Source: Neorhizobium huautlense
Lineage (GTDB): Bacteria > Pseudomonadota > Alphaproteobacteria > Rhizobiales > Rhizobiaceae
Assembly (NCBI RefSeq): GCF_002968575.1
Contig: NZ_PVBM01000005.1
Span: forward strand, 229,460 to 293,459
Direction: 5' to 3'
DNA length: 64,000 bases
Position numbers and translations under genes: made by a program. This document shows positions 52,291 through 61,752 of the stretch, one piece after another. How positions within the stretch are numbered: position 1 is the stretch's first letter; each line of letters begins with the position of its first letter. The notes below the pieces were generated by a model that saw only the letters and a list, made by a program, of their open reading frames with translations, did no database searches and was not told where the DNA came from.

Positions 52291-53706
52291 TCAGACCGAA
52301 GCATGGCCGAATCTGACAGCGCGATAGGCTTCGACGATCGTTTCGGCCACATCCGCCGCCACATCGGTCGTCGTCTGGTAGTTGATGACCGAAAGGCGCA
52401 TCACCTGCCTGCCCCGCCAGCTCGCGCCGCCGGCAAACATCGATCCTTCTTGCTGCAGCCTTAAAATCGTATTTTTCGTCAGTTGATCGCCCTGTTCCGG
52501 TGGCAGGTCGCTGCCGAAACGCAGGACGATCTGATTGAGGACCACTTCGTTCACGACGGCTATTCCAGGTTCAGCCGCGAGCCTTTCCGCCAGCAGGACC
52601 GCTGCATCGCAGGCGTTGTCGACAAGTCCAGTGATTCCGTCGCGACCGAGATGCTTCATCATCGCCCAGGTGGGAAACCCCCGGGCACGTCTCGAAAGCT
52701 CAGGCACATAATGGGAGGGATCGCGCTCGTCGTTGCTGGCGAGCGGCAGATAACTGGCGGCGATCGTCATGGCGCGGCGGTGGGCGGTTTCGTCCCTGAC
52801 GATCGCATAGCCGCTGTCATAGGGGGTCTGCAGCCATTTATGCCCGTCGGTCGCCCAGCTGTCGGCTTGATCCAAGCCAACGGCGAGGTGACGGGTTTTG
52901 GGAGAGGCCTGCGCCCAAAGGCCGAAGGCTCCGTCTAGGTGGACCCAGGCGTTCTTGCTCTTTGCCAGCGGGATGAGCGAGGCGAAATCGTCAAAGGCGC
53001 CCGTATTGATCTGTCCGGCTTGCAGGATGACGATGGCCGGGCCGTTCACTTCGGCAATCGACCCGGCGAAGGCGACATTGTCGATCCTGCCCTGGTCGTC
53101 TGTCGCTATCCGGACCACGCGATCATGTCCGAGCCCCAGGAACTGCAGCGCCGAGAAGACGGTGGTATGAGCGTCATCCCCGATCAGGACAGTGATCGGA
53201 GGTGCGCCGAACAGGCCTCTGGCATCCGCGTCCCAGCCGGCGTTCCGCAGCACCTGGCTTCGCGCCGCTGCAAGGCAGGTGAAATTGGCAACCGTCGCAC
53301 CGGTGACGAAACCGACCGAACATCCCGGCGGAAGCGACAGAACGTCGAGCAGCCAGCGGGCCGCAACGGTCTCGACGGCGGCTGCCGAGGGCGAGGCCGT
53401 GTGGTTTCCGGCGTTCTGTCCCCAGGCGCTGGTGAGAAAATCCGCGGCGACGCCCACCGGATGGGAGCCGCCGATGACCCAGCCGAAAAACCGCGGCCCA
53501 ACCATCAGGTGGAGGCCCGGATCTGCCTTTTCGGCAAGCAAAGCCAAGACATCTTCCATATCGGTTCCCTGCTTCGGCAAATCTTCGGAAAAAGCCTCGA
53601 CCGATGCTGCATAGTCCCGGCCAGGGCGATGAGGGCGGTTGAGGACCGATGCGCGAAAATCCGCTGCAAGGCGTGCCGCCATGGAAAACAGTGTCTCAGT
53701 CGTCAT
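52291..53706 (-). CDS. PLP-dependent decarboxylase (group II, glutamate/aromatic amino acid type)
   Basis: This 471-residue fold-type I enzyme has the Schiff-base lysine in WATDGHKWLQTPYDSG. The cofactor-binding aspartate region is HLDGAFGLWAQASP, and the N-terminal FGWVIGGSHPVGVAADFL substrate-site motif is of the DDC/tryptophan decarboxylase type. It would remove CO2 from an amino acid; the substrate is open. The ATG at 53706 follows GGGAG eight bases before; the frame open to 53898 runs into the sugar operon promoter region. It is reversed relative to the pentose genes on both sides and appears unrelated to them. Confidence 0.85.
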   Translation of the reverse strand: MTTETLFSMAARLAADFRASVLNRPHRPGRDYAASVEAFSEDLPKQGTDMEDVLALLAEKADPGLHLMVGPRFFGWVIGGSHPVGVAADFLTSAWGQNAGNHTASPSAAAVETVAARWLLDVLSLPPGCSVGFVTGATVANFTCLAAARSQVLRNAGWDADARGLFGAPPITVLIGDDAHTTVFSALQFLGLGHDRVVRIATDDQGRIDNVAFAGSIAEVNGPAIVILQAGQINTGAFDDFASLIPLAKSKNAWVHLDGAFGLWAQASPKTRHLAVGLDQADSWATDGHKWLQTPYDSGYAIVRDETAHRRAMTIAASYLPLASNDERDPSHYVPELSRRARGFPTWAMMKHLGRDGITGLVDNACDAAVLLAERLAAEPGIAVVNEVVLNQIVLRFGSDLPPEQGDQLTKNTILRLQQEGSMFAGGASWRGRQVMRLSVINYQTTTDVAADVAETIVEAYRAVRFGHASV

Positions 53707-54054
53707 CGCGGTCGCTCCCAAAACCATTTTTCCGCAAGCATACACCGACCATTGATCCTCGTCGCGACCGAGAGGCACCGCAAACCCTCGTTCACCGGTT
53801 GAATTGCCGATGAACTCCCTAAGTAATTCGAGGTAGTTGCCGGAACGGCGGAAGTCGCGTCCGCATCCTTGGTTGTAAAGGCCATCCAGGCAAACCACTA
53901 TTTTCGCACAATCCTGCTTTACGTACCTCAGAAACTCGGTTAGCGTCGTCGTCGGGAGGAAATTCAGGGTGCAGTTCGCTGTTTCGATACGCGCTGTCGG
54001 TTCCGCGGCGACCCCTTGCGGGATCGGCCGTTGCAGCCTGCGGGGTGTCCATCC
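53707..54054. other. Divergent intergenic region ahead of the sugar ABC operon
   Basis: These 348 bases separate the decarboxylase from the sugar ABC ATPase gene. They contain the LacI-type operator at 53914-53943. GGGAGG at 53955-53960 looks like a ribosome-binding site but no good ORF follows it. Nothing else was identified. Confidence 0.4.
53914..53943. promoter_or_regulatory. LacI-type operator upstream of the sugar ABC operon
   Basis: The site matches 48104-48133 at 24 of 30 positions, including an unbroken TTTACGTACCTCA. It suggests that the regulator at 48155 also controls this transporter. Confidence 0.65.
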
Positions 54055-55578
54055 ATGACGGAACCGGAGACGAGTCCGTTAGCGCCGCTTCTGGAGGCTG
54101 TCGGCCTTTCCAAGACCTTCGGCATTGTCGAGGTCCTGAAGGACGTCAACCTCACTGTCCGTCCCGGCGAGGTGCATGCCATCATCGGCGAAAACGGCGC
54201 CGGCAAATCAACCTTGATGAAAATCCTTGCGGGCAACCAGCCGCCGACTCGCGGCGAAATGCGCATGGACGGCGAGGTGGTGAGTTTCTCGGGCCCGGTG
54301 GATGCGGAAAATCGCGGCATCGTTCTGGTGCATCAGGAAATCCTGCTCGCTCCGGATCTGACCGTCGCACAGAACATCTATCTCGGCCGTGAACTGCACA
54401 AGGGCATCTTCATCGACGACCGAGCCATGAACGAAGGCGCGGCAAGCGCCATCCGCGATCTCGGCGGCGATATCGATCCCAATGCGATCGTTTCGCGACT
54501 GTCGATCGCCCAGCGCCAGATCGTGCAGATCGCCCGGGTGTTGTTGGTGCCGCACCGGATCGTCATCTTCGACGAGCCGACCGCCTCATTGACGCCTCAC
54601 GAGACCGAAGCGCTCCTGAAGGTCATCAAGGACATCCGTGCCAAGGGTGTTGGGGTGCTCTATATCTCGCACCGCCTGCCGGAGGTGAAGGAGATCGCCG
54701 ACCGCGTAACCGTCTTGCGCGACGGTCGTCTGGTTGCATCGCATCCGGCAAGCGAGCTTGAGCCGGCCGACATGGCGCGCCTGATGGTCGGCCGCGACGT
54801 GGCGAAGCTCTATCCCGATCGTCAGGCAGCGGCGGCGCGAGAAGCGGTCTTGCAGGTCGCTCATCTCAATGTCCCCGGTTATGCGCAGGACGCTTCCTTC
54901 GAGCTTCGCAAGGGCGAAATCCTCGGCTTCGCCGGGCTGGTCGGCGCGGGCCGCACAGAGCTGATGGAAGGTCTGGTCGGCCTTCGTCCGAGCCGTGGCG
55001 CCGTACGTCTCAACGGCCGGCCCGTCGATTTCCGTGACGTCCATACGAGCCTGAAGGCCGGCATCGCCTACCTTTCCGAAGACCGGAAAGGCAAGGGCCT
55101 GCTGCTCAGCAAGGACCTGCGCGTCAACCTGACGCTCTCTTCGCTCGGCAAGTTCGTCGGCGCGCTGCAGATCGACCGGAAGCGGGAGAGCGAGGCGCTC
55201 GATCAGGCGATCCGCGATTTCGACATTCGCACCGGCCGGAAGGACATCCTGGCCGGTCAGCTTTCCGGCGGCAATCAGCAGAAGCTGTTGCTTGCCAAGA
55301 TGATGATGCTCGACCCCTCGATCGTCATCATCGACGAGCCGACGCGTGGCATCGACATCGGCAACAAGGAACAGATCTACAAATTTATCGCCAGGCTGGC
55401 TGAGGAAGGGCGTTCGATCATCGTCGTGTCCTCCGAAATGCCGGAGCTGATCGGCATTTGCGACCGCATTCTGGTGATGCGGTCCGGCCGGATCGTCGGC
55501 GAGGTGACGGGAGAGCATATGAACGAGAATGAGATCGTCCAGCTTGCGACGGGCGTGAAAACGGGGGAGGCGGCCTGA
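54055..55578 (+). CDS. Sugar ABC transporter ATPase with two ATP-binding domains (RbsA/XylG type)
   Basis: The 507-residue protein has two ABC domains. The first has Walker A GENGAGKST, signature LSIAQRQIVQIARVL and Walker B IVIFDEPTASLT. The second has the degenerate Walker A region GLVGAGRTELMEGL and signature LSGGNQQKLLLAKMM with IVIIDEPTRGID. This is the CUT2 layout used for ribose, xylose and similar sugars. The start at 54055 has only a weak ribosome-binding site; an upstream frame to 54016 exists. Its stop overlaps the permease start. Confidence 0.92.
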   Translation: MTEPETSPLAPLLEAVGLSKTFGIVEVLKDVNLTVRPGEVHAIIGENGAGKSTLMKILAGNQPPTRGEMRMDGEVVSFSGPVDAENRGIVLVHQEILLAPDLTVAQNIYLGRELHKGIFIDDRAMNEGAASAIRDLGGDIDPNAIVSRLSIAQRQIVQIARVLLVPHRIVIFDEPTASLTPHETEALLKVIKDIRAKGVGVLYISHRLPEVKEIADRVTVLRDGRLVASHPASELEPADMARLMVGRDVAKLYPDRQAAAAREAVLQVAHLNVPGYAQDASFELRKGEILGFAGLVGAGRTELMEGLVGLRPSRGAVRLNGRPVDFRDVHTSLKAGIAYLSEDRKGKGLLLSKDLRVNLTLSSLGKFVGALQIDRKRESEALDQAIRDFDIRTGRKDILAGQLSGGNQQKLLLAKMMMLDPSIVIIDEPTRGIDIGNKEQIYKFIARLAEEGRSIIVVSSEMPELIGICDRILVMRSGRIVGEVTGEHMNENEIVQLATGVKTGEAA

Positions 55579-56579
55579 TGAGTTCCGTCGCAACCGAACC
55601 GGCGAAGGCGCCGAAGACATCCAAGGACTGGGACATGGCGGCGATCGCGCCGTTCATTGCGCTCGCACTTCTCCTGGTGCTCGGCTATTTCGCCAACCCG
55701 AATTTCGTTTCGGTCGCCAATATTCTCAACGTCATCACCCGCAGCGCCTTCATCGCGATCATCGCGCTCGGCGCCACCTATGTGATCTCGTCGGGCGGGC
55801 TCGATTTGTCCGTCGGCTCGATGGTCGCCTTTGTGGCGAGCCTGATGATCCTGTTTCTGAATTCAGGAACGATTGCCGATCCAACGCTGCTGCTGATTGC
55901 GGGCATGGGTCTGACGATCGCGATGGGCGCCGCGTGTGGGCTTGCGAACGGGCTGATCACCACGATCGGCCGCATCGAACCCTTTATCGCTACGCTCGGT
56001 ACGATGGGCATCTATCGCGGGCTTACCACCTGGCTCTCCCAGGGGGGCGCCATCACGCTGCGCGACCGCGAGCTGCAGGCGCTCTACCGGCCGGTCTATT
56101 TCGGCTCGGTGGGCGGCATTCCGGTGCCGATCATCATCATTTTCGTGACCGCGGCCATCTGTGCCTTCGTTCTTTATCGCACCCGCTACGGCCGGCATGT
56201 GGTCGCCGTCGGGTCGAACGAGGACGTGGCGCGTTATTCCGGTATTTCCGTCAACAGGGTCCGCACGGTGGCTTACGTCATCCAGGGCCTCTGCGTCGCA
56301 GTCGCCGTGCTGCTCTACGTCCCGCGCCTGGGCTCCACCTCTGCCACAACCGGCATTCTGTGGGAGTTGCAGGCGATCACAGCGGTGGTCGTAGGCGGCA
56401 CGGCGCTGCGCGGAGGGGTGGGGCGCATCTGGGGCACGGTCTGCGGCGCCTTCATTCTCGAAATCGTCGGCAATATCATGCTGCTTTCGAATTTCGTCAG
56501 CGAATACCTGATCGGCGCCATCCAGGGAGCGATCATCATCATCGCCATGCTGGTGCAGCGGTCGCTGATGCGAAAATGA
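55578..56579 (+). CDS. Sugar ABC transporter permease (RbsC/XylH type)
   Basis: This 333-residue CUT2 permease has eight to ten helices and the family stretches ATYVISSGGLDLSVGSMVAF and GRHVVAVGSNEDVARYSGI. The IWELQAITAVVVGGTALRGGVGRIWGT region is the most conserved. It forms the channel for the ATPase, whose stop it overlaps by one base (TGATG). The binding protein gene follows after 82 bases. Confidence 0.92.
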   Translation: MSSVATEPAKAPKTSKDWDMAAIAPFIALALLLVLGYFANPNFVSVANILNVITRSAFIAIIALGATYVISSGGLDLSVGSMVAFVASLMILFLNSGTIADPTLLLIAGMGLTIAMGAACGLANGLITTIGRIEPFIATLGTMGIYRGLTTWLSQGGAITLRDRELQALYRPVYFGSVGGIPVPIIIIFVTAAICAFVLYRTRYGRHVVAVGSNEDVARYSGISVNRVRTVAYVIQGLCVAVAVLLYVPRLGSTSATTGILWELQAITAVVVGGTALRGGVGRIWGTVCGAFILEIVGNIMLLSNFVSEYLIGAIQGAIIIIAMLVQRSLMRK

Positions 56580-56661
56580 AACGCAACACGTGAGGAGATT
56601 GGTCGGGCTCCGGGTCGCGTCCGATCACGAATGAAAAGACCTGATGCTAGGGAGAGAGAAC

Positions 56662-57627
56662 ATGCGTAGAAGAACTTTCGGGATGGCTGCCGCGGCGCTC
56701 GCTGCTTCGGTCGCCGTCGGTCCCAGCCTCGGCTGGGCGCAGGAGGAGAAGAAGGTGACCATCGGCGTCTCCATTCCGGCGGCCGACCACGGCTGGACGG
56801 CGGGCGTCGTGTTCCATGCCGAACGCGTCGCCAAGCTTCTGATGCAGGAGCACAAGGGTCTGAACGTCATCGTCAAGACCTCGCCCGATCCGGCAAGCCA
56901 GGCGAATGCAGTGCAGGATCTTGCCGTTCAGGGCATCGACGGCCTCGTCATCCTGCCGACCGATCCCGATCCGCTTGTCAACGCCATCCAGCAGGTCAAG
57001 GATTCGGGCAAGTTCGTCGCTCTGGTCGACCGTGCGCCGTCGAACAATGACAACTCGGTTCGTGACCTTTATGTCGCCGGCAACAACCCGGCGCTTGGCC
57101 AGGTTGCGGGCGAATACATCAAGAAGACCACGCCGAACGCCCAAGTCGTCGTCATCCGTGGCCTGCCCATCCCGATCGACCAGCAGCGCCAGGATGGTTT
57201 CGACAAGGGTATCGCAGGCTCCGGCGTCAAGATCCTGGAGCGGCAGTACGGTAACTGGAACCGCGACGACGCCTTCCGCGTCATGCAGGACTACCTCACC
57301 AAATATCCGAAGATCGACGTGGTCTGGTGTCAGGACGACGACATGGCGGTCGGCGTGCTCGAAGCCATCCAGCAAGCCAAGCGCACCGACATCCAGTATG
57401 TGGTTGCCGGCGCCGGCTCCAAGGACATGGTCAAGCGCGTCATGGACGGCGACAAGATGATCCCGGTCGACGTGCTCTATCCGCCGTCGATGGTGGCAAC
57501 CGCCATGCAGCTCACCGCCGCCCATTTCTACGACCAGGTTCCGGTCAGCGGCGAATATATCCTCGATGCCACGCTGGTGACGAAGGAGAACGCCAAGGAC
57601 TTCTATTTCCCGGATTCTCCGTTCTAA
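56662..57627 (+). CDS. Sugar ABC transporter periplasmic binding protein (Peripla_BP_4)
   Basis: The 321-residue protein has a twin-arginine-like but ordinary signal MRRRTFGMAAAALAASVAV ending WAQ near residue 26. The ribose-binding-protein fold follows, with GVSIPAADHGWTAGVVFHAE at the ligand cleft and VQGIDGLVILPTDPDPL. It captures the sugar for the two preceding gene products. The ATG at 56662 follows GGGAGAGAG. A terminator-like hairpin right behind it may lower expression of the metabolic genes downstream. Confidence 0.92.
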   Translation: MRRRTFGMAAAALAASVAVGPSLGWAQEEKKVTIGVSIPAADHGWTAGVVFHAERVAKLLMQEHKGLNVIVKTSPDPASQANAVQDLAVQGIDGLVILPTDPDPLVNAIQQVKDSGKFVALVDRAPSNNDNSVRDLYVAGNNPALGQVAGEYIKKTTPNAQVVVIRGLPIPIDQQRQDGFDKGIAGSGVKILERQYGNWNRDDAFRVMQDYLTKYPKIDVVWCQDDDMAVGVLEAIQQAKRTDIQYVVAGAGSKDMVKRVMDGDKMIPVDVLYPPSMVATAMQLTAAHFYDQVPVSGEYILDATLVTKENAKDFYFPDSPF

Positions 57628-57636
57628 TTTATTGCC

Positions 57637-57670
57637 AAGGCGCGCGCCGTCGACGGAGCGCGCCTTTTTT
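57637..57670 (+). terminator. Terminator or attenuator between the binding protein gene and the isomerase gene
   Basis: AAGGCGCGC (57637-57645) pairs with GCGCGCCTT (57658-57666), with an inner CCGTCGACGG palindrome and a final T-run to 57670. It is inside an apparently continuous operon. Confidence 0.78.
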
Positions 57671-57712
57671 CATGTCTGTCATTTTCGCCGTCATTACCCA
57701 GGGAGTAAAACC

Positions 57713-58765
57713 ATGAAGACGATCAAGGGACCCGCCCTCTTTCTCGGTCAGTTCGCGGGCGATGCCGCGCCGTTCAATTCGTGGGATGCGATCACCAAAT
57801 GGGCGGCGGAGAAGGGTTATATCGGCGTGCAGGTGCCGACCTGGGCCGGACAGCTCATCGACCTGAAGAAGGCGGCGACCTCCAAGGATTATTGCGACGA
57901 ATTCGCAGGGATCGCGCGCCAGAACGGCATCGAGGTGACGGAGCTTTCCACCCATCTCCAGGGCCAGCTGGTCGCCGTGCATCCGGCCTATGACGAGGCC
58001 TTCGACGGCTTTGCCGCACCGGAAGTGCGCGGCAATCCGAGGGCGCGGCAGGCCTGGGCGGTCGAGCAGGTGAAGATGGCCCTCTCGGCGTCAAAGAACC
58101 TCGGCATCAAGGCTCACGCGACCTTCTCCGGCGCTCTCGCCTGGCCGTTCATCTATCCGTGGCCGCAGCGCCCGGCGGGGCTCGTCGAGACAGCTTTCGA
58201 CGAACTCGCAAAACGCTGGACGCCGATCCTCGATCATGCGGAGGATTGCGGCGTCGATGTCTGCTACGAAATCCATCCGGGCGAGGACCTGCATGACGGC
58301 GTCACCTTCGAGATGTTCCTGGCGCAGGTGAAGAACCACAAACGCGCCAACATGCTCTACGACCCGTCGCACTACGTGCTGCAGTGCCTCGACTATCTCG
58401 ATCACATCGACATCTACAAGGATCGGATCAAGATGTTCCACGTCAAGGACGCGGAGTTCAATCCGACCGGCCGCCAGGGTGTTTATGGCGGTTATCAGGG
58501 CTGGGTCGGCCGGGCCGGTCGGTTCCGTTCCCCGGGCGACGGGCAGGTGGATTTCGGTGCGATCTTCTCCAAGATGGCCGCCAACGATTTCGACGGCTGG
58601 GCGGTGGTCGAATGGGAATGCGCGCTGAAGCACCCGGAAGATGGCGCTCGCGAAGGGGCTGAATTCGTCAAGGCTCACATCATCCGCGTCACCGAAAGAG
58701 CATTTGACGATTTCGCCAGCGGCGGCACCGACGACGCCGCCAACCGGCGGATGCTGGGGCTTTAG
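57713..58765 (+). CDS. Sugar phosphate isomerase/epimerase (AP endonuclease 2-like TIM barrel)
   Basis: The 350-residue TIM-barrel protein belongs to the xylose-isomerase-like/IolE group. Likely metal ligands are E in CYEIHPGEDLHDG, D and H in LYDPSHYVLQ, H in KMFHVKDAEF and E in AVVEWECALK. It probably isomerises or epimerises the imported sugar or its oxidised form together with the oxidoreductase that follows. The ATG at 57713 follows GGGAG. The exact reaction is unknown. Confidence 0.87.
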   Translation: MKTIKGPALFLGQFAGDAAPFNSWDAITKWAAEKGYIGVQVPTWAGQLIDLKKAATSKDYCDEFAGIARQNGIEVTELSTHLQGQLVAVHPAYDEAFDGFAAPEVRGNPRARQAWAVEQVKMALSASKNLGIKAHATFSGALAWPFIYPWPQRPAGLVETAFDELAKRWTPILDHAEDCGVDVCYEIHPGEDLHDGVTFEMFLAQVKNHKRANMLYDPSHYVLQCLDYLDHIDIYKDRIKMFHVKDAEFNPTGRQGVYGGYQGWVGRAGRFRSPGDGQVDFGAIFSKMAANDFDGWAVVEWECALKHPEDGAREGAEFVKAHIIRVTERAFDDFASGGTDDAANRRMLGL

Positions 58766-58774
58766 GACCTATTG

Positions 58775-58913
58775 CCCTCACCCTAACCCTCTCCCCGTTT
58801 TGACGGTGAGAGGGTATGTGCCCTGCCTTGGTGGCGGAGGGAGCGCAGAGGTTGCAGCATGTTTCCTTCTCCCCGCGGGCGGGGAGAAGGTGCCCGGCAG
58901 GGCGGATGAGGGG
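58775..58913. repeat. RIME-like intergenic palindromic repeat, copy 3
   Basis: The stretch between the isomerase and oxidoreductase genes begins CCCTCACCCTAACCCTCTCC and ends GGCGGATGAGGGG. It holds a CTTCTCCCC...GGGGAGAAGG hairpin as in copies 1 and 2. Confidence 0.75.
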
Positions 58914-58957
58914 CGGTCGCTCTCTCATCAATTGTAGGTTTCAGGAGAGGATATTTC

Positions 58958-60136
58958 ATGGCAATCGAAGGCAAGGACGAACAGGCGCGGGAGCCGCGGA
59001 TCCGGCTCGGCATGGTGGGCGGCGGCGCGGGCGCCTTTATCGGGGCGGTGCACCGCATGGCGGCGAGGCTGGACGACCAGTTCGAGCTCGTCGCGGGTGC
59101 GCTGTCGTCGACGCCGGAAAAGGCCGCTGCGTCCGGCCGCGACCTCGGACTCGATCCGTCGCGCACTTATGGCAGCTATAAAGACATGGCGATCCGTGAG
59201 GCCAAGCTGAAGACGGGCATCGAAGCCGTCTCCATCGTCACGCCGAACCACGTTCACTACGACGCGGCGAAGGAATTCCTGCGCCGCGGTATCCACGTGA
59301 TCTGCGACAAGCCGCTGACCTCGAACCTTGCCGATGCGAAGAAGCTCAAGAAAGTGGCGGACGAGAGCGACGCGCTCTTCATCCTCACCCACAACTACAC
59401 CGGCTACCCGATGGTGCGGCAGGCCCGCGAAATGATTGCCAACGGCGATCTCGGACAGATCCGCATCGTTCAGGTGGAATATCCGCAGGACTGGCTGACC
59501 GAGGCGGTCGAGCAGACCGGCGCCAAACAGGCGGTCTGGCGCACCGACCCGGCCCAATCCGGTGCCGGTGGTTCGACCGGTGATATCGGCACGCATGCCT
59601 ATAATCTCGCCTGCTTCATCACCGGGCTGACGCTCGAAAGCCTTGCCGCCGATCTCGATACCTTCGTCGAAGGCCGCCGGCTTGACGACAACGGCCATGT
59701 GCTGCTGCGCTTCGAAGGCGGCGCCAAGGGCATGCTCTGGTGCAGTCAGGTGGCGCCGGGAAATGAGAACGGCCTGAAGATCCGCGTTTACGGTACCAAA
59801 GGCGGCATCGAATGGGTTCAGGCGGACCCGAACTATCTGTGGTTCACGCCTTTCGGCGAACCGAAACGCCTGCTCACCCGTGCCGGAGCAGGGGCCGGCG
59901 CTGCGGCCGCTCGCGTCAGCCGCATCCCCTCGGGCCATCCGGAAGGGTATCTCGAAGCCTTCGCGACGATCTACACCGAGGCTGCGCGCGCCATCAATGC
60001 CAGAAAGAAAGGCGCCAAACTGGATAGCGGCGTCGTCTATCCGACCGTCGACGACGGCGTGAAGGGCGTTGCTTTCGTCGAAGCCTGCGTCGCCTCTTCG
60101 AAGAGGAATGGGGCCTGGGTGAAGCCTGGGGCCTGA
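58958..60136 (+). CDS. Gfo/Idh/MocA family oxidoreductase
   Basis: This 392-residue NAD(P)-dependent enzyme has the N-terminal Rossmann motif GMVGGGAGAFIGAVH. The EKP-like motif appears as VICDKPLTSNLADAKKL with the catalytic lysine, and a C-terminal GSTGDIGTHAYNLACFITG segment contains the conserved Asp-xxx-His. It oxidises a sugar or inositol-like substrate. With the neighbouring TIM-barrel isomerase and ABC transporter it forms a typical sugar-catabolic set. GGAGAGG precedes the ATG. Substrate is not assigned. Confidence 0.91.
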   Translation: MAIEGKDEQAREPRIRLGMVGGGAGAFIGAVHRMAARLDDQFELVAGALSSTPEKAAASGRDLGLDPSRTYGSYKDMAIREAKLKTGIEAVSIVTPNHVHYDAAKEFLRRGIHVICDKPLTSNLADAKKLKKVADESDALFILTHNYTGYPMVRQAREMIANGDLGQIRIVQVEYPQDWLTEAVEQTGAKQAVWRTDPAQSGAGGSTGDIGTHAYNLACFITGLTLESLAADLDTFVEGRRLDDNGHVLLRFEGGAKGMLWCSQVAPGNENGLKIRVYGTKGGIEWVQADPNYLWFTPFGEPKRLLTRAGAGAGAAAARVSRIPSGHPEGYLEAFATIYTEAARAINARKKGAKLDSGVVYPTVDDGVKGVAFVEACVASSKRNGAWVKPGA

Positions 60137-60339
60137 TCGGCCATCCATCAATCCTTTGATAAAGCCAGCCGGGTTCATGCCCGGTTGGTCAGGTCAAAAG
60201 AGGCTTTTGTCAGAAGTTGTCTCCTTCTTCCTGCAACGTTTCAGAATTATCACTTCGCACCCTGTACAACTGCGCCGGGCTTGGTTAAACCGCCGCCGAA
60301 GATGGTTCGATAGATCCGCAACAAGCTACGGCGGCCCCC

Positions 60340-61752
60340 ATGACCAATCCCAAGACACCCAATCCCAAAAAATTCGCCTCCCGCTTCCCCGGCGATTTTC
60401 TGTGGGGCGTGGCAACCGCCTCATATCAGATCGAAGGATCGACCAAGGCGGACGGACGCAAGCCCTCCATCTGGGACGCGTTTTCCAACATGCCGGGCCG
60501 TGTCTATCAGGGCCACAACGGCGATATCGCCTGCGACCACTACAATCGCTGGGAACAGGATCTCGATCTCATCAAGGAGATGGGCGTCGAGGCTTATCGT
60601 TTCTCGATCGCCTGGCCGCGTATCATTCCGGAGGGGACCGGGCCGATCAACGAAAAGGGGCTGGATTTCTACGACCGCCTGATCGACGGCTGCAAGGCGC
60701 GCGGCATCAAGACCTATGCGACGCTCTACCACTGGGATCTGCCGCTCACGCTGATGGGCGAGGGCGGTTGGGCGGCGCGCTCGACGGCCTATGCCTTCCA
60801 GCGCTATGCCAAGGTGGTCATGGACCGGTTCGGAGACCGTCTGGATGCGGTCGCGACCTTCAACGAGCCCTGGTGCATCGTCTGGCTCAGTCACCTCTGG
60901 GGCATCCATGCGCCCGGCGAGAAGAATATGCAGGCGGCTCTTCACGCCATGCATCACGTCAACCTCGCTCACGGGCTCGGCGTCGAGGCGATCCGTCAGG
61001 TTTCGCCGAAGGTCCCGGTCGGCATCGTCATCAATGCCAATTCCGTCATCCCGGGCTCCGACAGCCCTGCCGATCGCGCGGCGGGCCAACGCGCCCACCA
61101 GTTCCACAACGGCGCTTTTTTTGATCCGATCTTCGAGGGCGCGTATCCGGAGGAGTTTCTGGAAGCGCTCGGCGACCGTATGCCGGTCGTGGAAGAAGGC
61201 GACCTCAAGACCATCAGCCAAAAGCTCGACTGGTGGGGACTGAACTACTACACGCCGCTGCGGGTCCATGATGATCCGGAGCGCAAGGGCGATTTTCCGT
61301 GGACGGTGGAGGCCAAGCGCGCCAGCGACGTCAAGACCGATATCGGCTGGGAAGTCTATGCGCCGGGCCTGAAACTGCTTGTCGAGGATCTCTACCGCCG
61401 CTACGACCTGCCGGATTGCTACATCACCGAAAACGGGGCCTGCTACAACATCGAGCCGGTGGCCGGCGAGGTGGATGACCAGCCGCGCCTCGACTATTAT
61501 GTCGAGCACCTGTCGGTGGTGGCCGATCTCATCGCGGACGGTTATCCGATGAAGGGCTATTTTGCCTGGAGCCTGATGGATAATTTCGAATGGGCGGAAG
61601 GTTACCGGATGCGGTTCGGCCTTGTCCACGTCAACTACGAAACCCAGGAACGGACGATCAAGAAAAGCGGTAAATGGTATCGTGATCTGGCGGTTGAATT
61701 CCCGCATGGCAATTCCGGTGCAATCCGCGTGGCCAAGGCAGGCAAGCTCTAA
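60340..61752 (+). CDS. Beta-glucosidase, glycoside hydrolase family 1
   Basis: The 470-residue TIM-barrel hydrolase has the acid/base E176 in TFNEPW and the nucleophile E364 in YITENG. It begins FPGDFLWGVATASYQIEG like other GH1 enzymes. No signal peptide is seen, so it acts in the cytoplasm on imported beta-glycosides. It lies 203 bases behind the oxidoreductase without a clear terminator, so it may be in the same unit. The ribosome-binding site before 60340 is weak. Confidence 0.93.
   Translation: MTNPKTPNPKKFASRFPGDFLWGVATASYQIEGSTKADGRKPSIWDAFSNMPGRVYQGHNGDIACDHYNRWEQDLDLIKEMGVEAYRFSIAWPRIIPEGTGPINEKGLDFYDRLIDGCKARGIKTYATLYHWDLPLTLMGEGGWAARSTAYAFQRYAKVVMDRFGDRLDAVATFNEPWCIVWLSHLWGIHAPGEKNMQAALHAMHHVNLAHGLGVEAIRQVSPKVPVGIVINANSVIPGSDSPADRAAGQRAHQFHNGAFFDPIFEGAYPEEFLEALGDRMPVVEEGDLKTISQKLDWWGLNYYTPLRVHDDPERKGDFPWTVEAKRASDVKTDIGWEVYAPGLKLLVEDLYRRYDLPDCYITENGACYNIEPVAGEVDDQPRLDYYVEHLSVVADLIADGYPMKGYFAWSLMDNFEWAEGYRMRFGLVHVNYETQERTIKKSGKWYRDLAVEFPHGNSGAIRVAKAGKL

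Noticed and set aside
52291..53706. Membership of the PLP decarboxylase in the pentose operon
   Set aside because: It is on the opposite strand, has its own terminator and shows no metabolic link to pentoses.
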